Assembly: GCA_041401985.1 (NCBI GenBank)
Contig: JAWKTE010000018.1
Location: forward strand, 14,480-78,479
Direction: 5' to 3'
DNA length: 64,000 nucleotides
Source: JACKHA01 sp041401985
GTDB taxonomy: Bacteria > Planctomycetota > Phycisphaerae > Phycisphaerales > UBA1924
Shown: piece by piece, positions 57,135 to 64,000 of the stretch
Numbering within the stretch: position 1 is the stretch's first letter
How the letters are laid out: every line of letters starts with the position of its first letter
Position numbers and translations under genes: made by a program
The notes under the pieces: generated by a model
What the model was told of the DNA's origin: nothing
Database searches by the model: none
What the model saw: only the letters and a program-made list of their open reading frames with translations

Positions 57135-57632
57135 ATGCGGCCGGCCCTTGCCATCGTGTGCCTGGTGTTCCTCGCCGCGGCGTTCGGCGGGAGGCTGTGG
57201 TCGATCAACGGCACCGATGAACGATCGGCGGACCGGTCGGCTCGCCACGTCCATGTGCACGCCCACGGCGGGCACACGCACACACACGCTCACTCGCACG
57301 CGGCGTGCGACGCGCACGCGGACGGCGCTGGGCGCCATGGCGGTTCGGATCGGGATGCCGATCGGGGCGACGGAGCCATTCGCGGGTCGGATGGCCAGCC
57401 ATCGGGCCACGAGCACCACTGCTGCGGCGACCACGGGTGCTCCGGTGAGCCGGGCGCGCCCGCGCCACGCAGCCCGCGGGTTCCGGAGCCGACGCTCGAG
57501 GCGAGCCGGGTGATCCCTGTTGGTGTTTCTGGCGAATCCGAGGCGATGCGATGGGGCTCGCGGCACGCCTCTCGCGTACCCGTGCCGCCGGCGTCGATCC
57601 GGGACATTCGGACCATCGTGCTCCTGACGTAG
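57135..57632 (+). CDS. Histidine-rich exported protein of the metal-efflux operon
   Basis: A 165-residue protein with an N-terminal membrane segment or signal (MRPALAIVCLVFLAAAFGGRLW). The next part is very rich in His: RHVHVHAHGGHTHTHAHSHAACDAHADG, then GHEHHCCGDHGCSG with Cys. Such stretches bind soft or borderline metals such as Zn, Ni, Co and Cu. It lies 94 bp before the outer-membrane gene of an RND efflux system, so it is probably a periplasmic metal buffer or sensor-like partner. The start is uncertain (an ATG at 56988 would place it inside the promoter region). Confidence 0.7.
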   Translation: MRPALAIVCLVFLAAAFGGRLWSINGTDERSADRSARHVHVHAHGGHTHTHAHSHAACDAHADGAGRHGGSDRDADRGDGAIRGSDGQPSGHEHHCCGDHGCSGEPGAPAPRSPRVPEPTLEASRVIPVGVSGESEAMRWGSRHASRVPVPPASIRDIRTIVLLT

Positions 57633-57726
57633 GGATGGGGTGCGTCTGTCGCCCCTGTACGCGCGTGCGGCGTGCCTGTTGAGTGGTGCGCCGGGTTGCT
57701 GTCGCGTCACTCCCTCGGAGCATCAA

Positions 57727-59169
57727 TTGAGACCACGCCCGATTGCGCCGGGCCTGGCCCTGGCCGCGCTGTGCGGCCTGGGCGGGATCCCCGGTTGCCA
57801 GATGTATCAACCCGCGCCGATTGATCCGGCGGCCCACGACGCCGCGTGGCTGGCCCGAACGCCGGCGGACGCAAGCGTGCTGGAGTTTGCGCGCGGCCTG
57901 GGCGGGGCGGACCTGCCGGGCGCGTTCGATCCCGCCGACGGTCTGGACCTGCGCGAGGCGGAGGTTGTCGCGCTGGTCTACAACCCGGAACTGCGTGTGG
58001 CGCGCCTGCGGGCCGGCGTGGCGGCTGCGACCGCCGAGTTCGCGGGGCTGTGGGACGATCCCGAGTTCTCGATCGACGTGCTGCGGATTGTGGAGGGGGT
58101 GCCCGATCCGTGGATCATCAGTCCGGGGCTGTCGCTGACGATCCCGATCTCGGGGCGGTTGGAGGCCGAGAAAGCGCGGGCGGATGCAGGGCATCGGGCG
58201 GTGCTGGCCGGCGTCGCCGAGCGGGAGTGGCAGACGCGGGTCGAGGTTCGGCGGGCTTGGCTGGAGTGGTCGGCGGCGCGCTTGCGGGCGGATGAGACCG
58301 AGCGGCTGCTTGGGACGATCGATGCGGTGGTCGGATCGGCGCAGCGTCTGGCCCAGGCCGGCGAGATCCCTCGGACCGAGGCGGTGCTGTTCGAGATCGA
58401 GCGGGCCGACCAGCGCCGGGCGCTGCTCCGCCATCGGGGCGAAGCGGCGGTTGGTGAGCAGCGGCTGCGGGGGCTGATGGGGCTGTCGCCCGCGGCAGGC
58501 GTCCAGTTCGTGCCATCGCTGGCGGTGCCGGTTGAAGCGGAGGGCGGATCGCCGCCGCTGGAGCGCAGTCCGAGCCTGGCGCGCCTGCGGGCGGAGTACG
58601 ACGAGGCCGAGGCGCGGCTGCTGGGCGAGGTGCGGCGGCAGTTCCCGGATCTGGTGATCGGGCCGCAGTTCGAGAGCGACCAGGGACAATCGCGGATCGG
58701 GCTGGTTGGGGGCATCCCGATCCCGATCTTGAACGCGAACCGCCAGGGCATTGCCGAGGGCGAGGCCGAGCGGGCATTGGCGGCGGCGGCGTATGAGGGC
58801 GAGCGTGAGCGGCTGTCGGGCGCGTGGTCACAGGCGCTGGCCCGTCTGGCCCTGGAGCGCGAGCAGTTCGAGGTGCTCGAGGGCACGATGGCCCCGCTCG
58901 TCGATCGGCAACTCGCCGATGCGCAGCGGCTGGTCGAGCTCGGCGAGGGCGGCGTGATCGTGCTGCTCGAGAGCCTGAGCCGCGCGGCCCAGACACGGAT
59001 GCAGGTTATTGACGCCCGCCTTGGCATCGCGCTCGGGCAGACGGAACTGGCGGCGATCGCGGGGCCGCCCGGTCCGCCCGAGCCGCTTGAGCTGAGCGAG
59101 CCGTCTGGTTCGACCTTCCCCGCTGCTATCGGCGAGAACGCGTCATCAGAAGTGGAGTCCCACCCATGA
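57727..59169 (+). CDS. czcC: Outer-membrane factor of a heavy-metal RND system (CzcC/CusC-like)
   Basis: A 480-residue TolC-family lipoprotein. TTG start with GGAG six bases before it, and a signal ending in the lipobox GIPGC. Two long helical repeats follow (EAEVVALVYNPELRVARLRAGVAAATAEFAGLWDDPEFSID; LARLRAEYDEAEARLLGEVRRQFPDLVIGPQ), as in CzcC. It forms the outer-membrane tunnel of the pump. A longer GTG start at 57640 is rejected because it would put extra residues before the signal. Its stop overlaps the next start (ATGA). Confidence 0.88.
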   Translation: MRPRPIAPGLALAALCGLGGIPGCQMYQPAPIDPAAHDAAWLARTPADASVLEFARGLGGADLPGAFDPADGLDLREAEVVALVYNPELRVARLRAGVAAATAEFAGLWDDPEFSIDVLRIVEGVPDPWIISPGLSLTIPISGRLEAEKARADAGHRAVLAGVAEREWQTRVEVRRAWLEWSAARLRADETERLLGTIDAVVGSAQRLAQAGEIPRTEAVLFEIERADQRRALLRHRGEAAVGEQRLRGLMGLSPAAGVQFVPSLAVPVEAEGGSPPLERSPSLARLRAEYDEAEARLLGEVRRQFPDLVIGPQFESDQGQSRIGLVGGIPIPILNANRQGIAEGEAERALAAAAYEGERERLSGAWSQALARLALEREQFEVLEGTMAPLVDRQLADAQRLVELGEGGVIVLLESLSRAAQTRMQVIDARLGIALGQTELAAIAGPPGPPEPLELSEPSGSTFPAAIGENASSEVESHP

Positions 59170-60536
59170 GCAGGCTTTCGAAGTTCACGGTTGGTGCCGC
59201 GCTGGTCGCGGTCGGCGTGGGGATCGCCGGTTGCACGCGGCGCGCGGCTCCAGCCCCCGCTGCCGGCCAGCAGGAAGAGGCCGCCGCGCCCACCAACCGT
59301 ATCGACATCCCCGCGTCGGTGCGGACCAATCTGGGGATCACGTTCGCGCCGGTTGAGCGTCGGCGGGTGGAGAGCACGATCCGCGTGCCGGGGGTGTTCG
59401 AACTGGAGCCGCTCGCGCGGCACGAGTACCGGATGGCGTTGCCGGGTGTCGTGGTGATGGCGGTCGATCAGTACCAACGGGTCGGGCCTGGGGATCTGCT
59501 GTTCCGGTTCCGCTCGCCCGAGTGGCCCGAGATCCAGCACGAGATCATCGAGGCGGAGCAGGCGATCGTGGCGGCTGCGTCGGCGATCGAGGTGGCCGGG
59601 GCGAGCCTGGCGGAGGCCGAGCAGCGGCTCTCGCTGACGCGTGAGCGCATCGCGTCGCTCGCGCGGGCCGAGTTCAGGCAGGCGGATCTTGAAGCGCTGG
59701 CGAGCGAGATCGAGGCGAGCCTGCCGCGGCTGCGGGCCCAGATCGCCCAGGCCGAGTCCGGGCGGGTGATCGCCGAGCGTTCGCTGGAGCACTCGCTGCA
59801 TCGGGCTTCGGTTGCGACGGGGATCGACCCGGAGCGGCTGGTCGGGCGGGTGGAGCACGCCGGGGGATCGGTGCGGGCGTACGAGGCGATCGACTGGATC
59901 GAGGTGCGTGCGGTGGAGCCGGGCGTCGTCGAGGCGCTGGCGGTGACCGACGGGGCGTTCGTGGCGTCGCCGGAGCTGGTTTTGGCGACGGTCGATCCGA
60001 CGCGGGTGCGGTTCCGGGCGATGGCGCTGCAGGCCGACCTGGCCCGCCTTGGGGAGTCGCCGGCGGGGCGGATCGTGGCGCCGCTGGCCCCGGGGATGCC
60101 GGCGGGCGACGGCGTGGACGCGAGCGTGCGATTCGGGCTGGAGGCTCGCCCGGACCTGCGGACGATCACGCTGCTGGCCTCGCCGGGCGAGATGCGCCCG
60201 TGGATGCGTCCCGGCGTGTCGGCGTTCCTGGAGGTCGCGGCCGAGTCGACGGGCGGGCCGGCGCTGGCGATCCCGCTGGCGGCGGTGGTGCGCGACGGGC
60301 TGGTGCACGTGTTCTTCCGTCGCGACCCCGCCGATCCGAACAAGGCGATCCGTGTCGAGGCGGACCTGGGGCCGGACGACGGGCGCTGGGTGGCGATCAA
60401 CAGCGGGCTCTCGATGGGCGACCAGGTGGTGCTCGACGGGGTGTACGAACTCAAACTGGCCAGCCAGCAGAACGGCGTGTCGCAGCGCGGCGGGCACTTC
60501 CATTCCGACGGCACGTTCCACGGCGAAGCGCACTGA
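59166..60536 (+). CDS. czcB: Periplasmic adaptor of the RND metal pump (CzcB/CusB-like)
   Basis: A 456-residue membrane-fusion protein, lipid-anchored (lipobox IAGC). Barrel-sandwich pieces IRVPGVFELEPLARHEYRMALPGVVVMAVDQYQRVGPGDLLFRF and VRAVEPGVVEALAVTDGAFV flank a long coiled coil (IIEAEQAIVAAASAIEVAGASLAEAEQRL...). The C-terminal part ends with a His-rich tail (QRGGHFHSDGTFHGEAH), which may pass metal to the pump. It overlaps the outer-membrane gene and is 12 bp before the pump gene. Confidence 0.9.
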   Translation: MSRLSKFTVGAALVAVGVGIAGCTRRAAPAPAAGQQEEAAAPTNRIDIPASVRTNLGITFAPVERRRVESTIRVPGVFELEPLARHEYRMALPGVVVMAVDQYQRVGPGDLLFRFRSPEWPEIQHEIIEAEQAIVAAASAIEVAGASLAEAEQRLSLTRERIASLARAEFRQADLEALASEIEASLPRLRAQIAQAESGRVIAERSLEHSLHRASVATGIDPERLVGRVEHAGGSVRAYEAIDWIEVRAVEPGVVEALAVTDGAFVASPELVLATVDPTRVRFRAMALQADLARLGESPAGRIVAPLAPGMPAGDGVDASVRFGLEARPDLRTITLLASPGEMRPWMRPGVSAFLEVAAESTGGPALAIPLAAVVRDGLVHVFFRRDPADPNKAIRVEADLGPDDGRWVAINSGLSMGDQVVLDGVYELKLASQQNGVSQRGGHFHSDGTFHGEAH

Positions 60537-60548
60537 GCGGGGGCGACC

Positions 60549-63500
60549 ATGCTGAAGCGACTGATCCGGTTCGCGCTCGACCATGCCGCGCTCGTGCTGG
60601 TGCTCGGCGGGGTGGTCATTGCGCTGGCGGCGTGGCGTCTGCCGCGGACGCCTGTGGACGTGTTCCCGGAACTCAACGCGCCGACGGTGGTCATCATGAC
60701 CGAGGCGCCGGGGCTGGCGGCCGACGAGGTCGAGCAGTACGTGACGTTCCCGATCGAGACGGCGGTGAACGGGATCCCCGGCGTGCGGCGCGTTCGCACG
60801 AGCAGCGCGATCGGGCTGTCGATCGCGTACGTCGAGTTCGACTGGGGCACGGACATCTATCGGGCCCGCCAACTGGTCGGCGAGCGCCTCGACACGGCCC
60901 GGGAGGACCTGCCCCCGGACGCGCACGCGGAGATGACGCCGATCACGTCGATCACGGGCGAAATCATGCTGCTGGCCGCGTCGTCGCCGGACGGGTCGGT
61001 GACGCCGATGGACCTGCGCGCGTACGCCGAGTTCGACCTGCGCAACCGCCTGCTGGCGATCCCCGGCGTGGCCCAGGTCTCGGTCATCGGCGGGGAGTTG
61101 CCCGAGTTCCAGGTGCTGGTCGAGCAGGACCGGCTGCGCCTGTACGGGCTGACGGTGCAGGACGTGGTCGAGGCGGCGGGCCAGTCGCACAGCACGCTCA
61201 GCGCCGGGTACCTGCCGGATGTGGACAGCCTCGAACTGCCCATCCGCCAGAGCGGGCGGGTGCGGACGGCCGAGGACATCGCGGGCACGGTGATCCGGCG
61301 CGACGGCGTGGCGTCGGTGACGATCGGGCAGGTGGCGCAGGTCCGCCTGGGTCCCGCGCCGCGGCGCGGCACGGGGGCCGACGCGGGCTCGCCCGCCGTC
61401 GTCATGACCGTGCAGAAGGCCCCGGGCACGAACACGCTGGCGGTGACCGAGCGGATCGACCAGATGCTCGACGAACTGGCGTCATCTGTCCCATCGGGCA
61501 TCAGCATCAACCGCCAGATCTTCCGCCAGTCCGACTTCATCCGCCTGTCGGTCGAGAACGTGGTCCACGCCCTGCGCGACGCCGCGATCATCGTGTCGGT
61601 CATCCTCGTGTTGTTCCTGCTCAACGCCCGGACGACGATCATCACGCTGACGGCGTTGCCCCTGTCGCTGGCGGCCGCGCTGGTCGTGCTGGAGTGGATG
61701 GGCGAGACGATCAACGTGATGACCCTGGGCGGGCTGGCGATCGCGGTGGGAAGCCTGGTGGACGACGCGATCATCGACGTCGAAAACGTGTTCCGGCGGA
61801 TGGCCCAGAACGCAGCCCGCCCGCCCGAGCAGCGTCGCCCGAAGATCGATGTCATCTTCGAGGCCAGCAACGAGATCCGCCCGGCGATGGTGTTCGCGAC
61901 CGTCATCATCGCCATCGTGTTCCTGCCTTTGATGTTCCTGGAGGGGATCGAGGGACGGTTCTTCCGCCCACTGGGCACGGCGTTTGTCGTGTCGATCCTG
62001 GCGTCGCTGCTGGTGGCGCTGACGGTCACGCCGGCGATGTGCCGCCTGATGCTCCGCGACAAGCCCGGCACGGGCGAGCACCGCGACGCGCTGCTGGTCC
62101 GCCTGCTCAAGGGCGTGTACGAGCCGAGCGTGCGCCTGGCGATCCGCCTGCGCGTGCTGGTGCTGGGCCTGGCCGCGGCGGGCACGGTCGGCGCGCTGGC
62201 GCTGGCGTCGACGTTCGGCACGTCTTTCCTGCCGGAGTTCAACGAGGGCACGTTCACGGTGGGCCTGTTCGCGCCGCCCGGCACGTCGCTGGCGGCCAGC
62301 GACCGCATGGCCGCGGCCATCGAGCGGCGGCTGCTGCAGGTTGAGGGCGTGCGGAGCGTGACGCGCCGGACCGGTCGGGCCGAGCGCGACGAGCACGCCG
62401 AGCCGGTGAGCAACTCGGAGATCGAGATCACCGTCCAGCCGGGGTACGAGAAGGATGAGGTCCGCGGGCGCATCACGGACATTCTCGCGCGCGTGCCGGG
62501 CATCACGACCAACATCGGCCAGCCCATCGAGCACCGCCTGAGCCACATCCTCTCCGGCACGCCGGCGGCGATCGCCATCAGCGTCTACGGCGACGACCTG
62601 GACGTCCTGCGAACCATCGCACGCGAGATCGAGGGCGTGCTCAGGCCGCTGCCCGGCGCGCGCGACGTGGCGGCCAATCGCGAACTGATGATCCAGTCGC
62701 TGCCCGTTGAGTACCAGCCGCGCGAACTGGCGGCCTACGGGCTCACGCCCCGCAGCGCGGCCGAGCAGGTCCGCGCCGCGATGTTCGGGGTCGAGGTCGC
62801 CGAGGTGAACCAGGGCGTGCGGCGGTACTCGCTCGTGGTGCGTCTGGCCGATGAGGAGCGCGACAGCGTGAGCGACCTGCGTCGCCTCGTGCTCCGCGGC
62901 ATGGGCGGCACCATGGCACGCCTCGACGAGGTCGCGGCCATCGGGCCGGAGATGGCCTCGAACCTGATCGCCCGCGAGAACGCCCAGCGCAAGGCCGTGG
63001 TCTCGCTCAACGTCGCCGAGGGCTCGAACCTCGGGCACCTGGTGGCGGAGGTCCGCACGCTGGTGGACCCGATCGTCCAGCGGCACGGCTACGCCGTGCG
63101 CTACGGCGGGCAGTTCGAGGCCCAGCAGTCGGCCAGCCGCACCATCGCCCTGTTTGGCGGCGTGGTGCTGGTGGTGATGGTTGTGCTGCTGAACCTGGCG
63201 ATCGGCTCGCTGCGGGTGTCGCTCTTGGTGCTGGTCAACCTGCCGCTGGCGCTGATCGGCGGGATCCTGGCGATCTTCCTGACCGAGTCGGGCAATCCGC
63301 TTGCCAACGCGATCGCGCTGGTCGCGCCGGGCGCGGCGTCGGGGCCGTACATCGCGCCGGTGATCTCGATCGCCAGCCTCGTCGGGTTCATCACGCTGTT
63401 CGGGATCGCGGTCCGCAACGGCATCCTGCTGGTCAACCACTACAAGCACCTGGCCGAGCAGGAGGGCGTGCCGATGGGCGAGGCGATCGTGCAGGGCTCG

Positions 63501-63788
63501 CTGGAGCGGCTGGTGCCGATCCTGATGACGGCGCTCACGGCCGCGCTGGCGCTGATCCCAATCGTGCTCAAGGGCGAGAAGCCCGGCAACGAGATCCTGG
63601 CCCCGCTCTCGGTGGTGATCCTGGGCGGGCTGCTGACCTCGACGTTCCTGAACCTCGTCGTCGTGCCGGCGGGGTACGCGGCCATCCATCGCGTGCGTCT
63701 GGCGCCGAAAGTCCGCGCCGGTGCGAAAGCCAGTGCCAAGGCCGGGGCCCGTCGCCCCGATGCCGCGCCGCCGTCTGAGAGTCTGTAA
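60549..63788 (+). CDS. czcA: Heavy-metal efflux RND pump (CusA/CzcA family)
   Basis: A 1079-residue inner-membrane proton antiporter. N-terminal LIRFALDHAALVLVLGGVVIALAAWRLPRTPVDVFPELNAPTVVIMTEAPG is the HME-RND signature. Around residues 395-415 the fourth membrane helix reads GGLAIAVGSLVDDAIIDVENVF. The proton-relay acids (Asp, Asp, Glu) are present, and the AxG...VDDA...EN form resembles the CusA side of the family more than CzcA (DFG...). The last helices include VGFITLFGIAVRNGILLVNHYKHL. The true metal cannot be told from sequence alone; the gene name marks the family only. Confidence 0.93.
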   Translation: MLKRLIRFALDHAALVLVLGGVVIALAAWRLPRTPVDVFPELNAPTVVIMTEAPGLAADEVEQYVTFPIETAVNGIPGVRRVRTSSAIGLSIAYVEFDWGTDIYRARQLVGERLDTAREDLPPDAHAEMTPITSITGEIMLLAASSPDGSVTPMDLRAYAEFDLRNRLLAIPGVAQVSVIGGELPEFQVLVEQDRLRLYGLTVQDVVEAAGQSHSTLSAGYLPDVDSLELPIRQSGRVRTAEDIAGTVIRRDGVASVTIGQVAQVRLGPAPRRGTGADAGSPAVVMTVQKAPGTNTLAVTERIDQMLDELASSVPSGISINRQIFRQSDFIRLSVENVVHALRDAAIIVSVILVLFLLNARTTIITLTALPLSLAAALVVLEWMGETINVMTLGGLAIAVGSLVDDAIIDVENVFRRMAQNAARPPEQRRPKIDVIFEASNEIRPAMVFATVIIAIVFLPLMFLEGIEGRFFRPLGTAFVVSILASLLVALTVTPAMCRLMLRDKPGTGEHRDALLVRLLKGVYEPSVRLAIRLRVLVLGLAAAGTVGALALASTFGTSFLPEFNEGTFTVGLFAPPGTSLAASDRMAAAIERRLLQVEGVRSVTRRTGRAERDEHAEPVSNSEIEITVQPGYEKDEVRGRITDILARVPGITTNIGQPIEHRLSHILSGTPAAIAISVYGDDLDVLRTIAREIEGVLRPLPGARDVAANRELMIQSLPVEYQPRELAAYGLTPRSAAEQVRAAMFGVEVAEVNQGVRRYSLVVRLADEERDSVSDLRRLVLRGMGGTMARLDEVAAIGPEMASNLIARENAQRKAVVSLNVAEGSNLGHLVAEVRTLVDPIVQRHGYAVRYGGQFEAQQSASRTIALFGGVVLVVMVVLLNLAIGSLRVSLLVLVNLPLALIGGILAIFLTESGNPLANAIALVAPGAASGPYIAPVISIASLVGFITLFGIAVRNGILLVNHYKHLAEQEGVPMGEAIVQGSLERLVPILMTALTAALALIPIVLKGEKPGNEILAPLSVVILGGLLTSTFLNLVVVPAGYAAIHRVRLAPKVRAGAKASAKAGARRPDAAPPSESL

Positions 63789-63829
63789 ACTAACTGCTGC
63801 GGGGCCATCCCCAGCAAAGGAGTCGAATC

Positions 63830-64000
63830 ATGATCCGTTCCGCCGTCGCCGCGTGCTCCGTCGCGTCTCTTCTGCTGCTTGCCGGCTGCAACGACCCCAA
63901 CGCCGGTGGCTCCGGCGGTGCGGGCGGGGCGGGCGGTGGCGGCGGGGGCACCCACACCCACGCCGACGGCACCGTCCACTCCAACGACGACCACCACGAG
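63830..64000 (+). CDS. Histidine-rich lipoprotein (truncated by the window end)
   Basis: Fifty-seven codons are visible. AAGGAG precedes the ATG, then a signal with lipobox LAGC, a Gly-rich linker and the start of a His-rich region (THTHADGTVHSNDDHHE). It lies 41 bp after the pump gene and is likely part of the same operon. The C-terminal end is outside the window. Confidence 0.8.
   Translation, partial: MIRSAVAACSVASLLLLAGCNDPNAGGSGGAGGAGGGGGGTHTHADGTVHSNDDHHE

Overview
This 64 kb window is very GC-rich (about 70% by eye) and looks like chromosome from a planctomycete, most likely of the Phycisphaerae/Phycisphaerales type. The case rests on the gene mix: a prepilin-like protein with a typical cleavage/methylation N-terminus, two ECF sigma loci with membrane partners, many secreted or lipid-modified orphan proteins, a fibro-slime domain protein, a GH29-PA14 fucosidase, both ispG and dxr of the MEP pathway, and many dispersed palindromic intergenic repeats. 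The lineage call is an inference; no marker gene was compared.

Layout. 1-9.5 kb: 3' end of a gene, an IS110-family element, a sulfotransferase-like gene, ispG, a MntA-HepT toxin-antitoxin pair, a secreted M14 metallopeptidase, a REP-associated tyrosine transposase between two inverted REPs, and mgtE. 9.5-17 kb: a small orphan gene, divergent ubiA-like/tag, an ECF sigma-membrane protein-birA operon, a secreted orphan, a nitroreductase and a pseudopilin. 17-25.4 kb: a four-lipoprotein cluster (two LpoB-like, COG3014-like, YcfL-like), riboflavin synthase, a beta-propeller lipoprotein and purH. 25.5-32.3 kb: DinB-like protein, a PIN-domain TA-like pair, M42 aminopeptidase, membrane protein, dxr and a TPR-SPINDLY glycosyltransferase. 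32.3-42.9 kb: a frame-disrupted nuclease-like gene, a second ECF sigma/anti-sigma pair divergent from a pepP-like gene, miaA, a zinc-ribbon membrane protein, topA, higBA and an orphan. 43-54 kb: GH29 fucosidase, glycine-zipper lipoprotein, ftsH, murA, fibro-slime protein, and the rpmF-plsX-fabH operon. 54-64 kb: tRNA-Lys, ubiX, flagellin, a DUF1579 protein and a heavy-metal RND efflux operon flanked by two histidine-rich proteins.

Two signals run through the window. First, many genes have a -10-like TANNNT hexamer exactly 6 nt (sometimes 5-8) before the start codon, most often TAGACT. This predicts leaderless mRNAs. Other genes have Shine-Dalgarno leaders, and a few of those have readable TTGAC(C/A)-N17-TANNNT promoters. 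Second, several families of palindromic or tandem repeats sit between genes. Some are also inside genes: DXR and TopA carry the same repeat read in the same frame as a near-identical peptide, PurH carries another insert, and the IS110 element split one of the palindromes. I saw no CRISPR array, prophage, rRNA or confident riboswitch.
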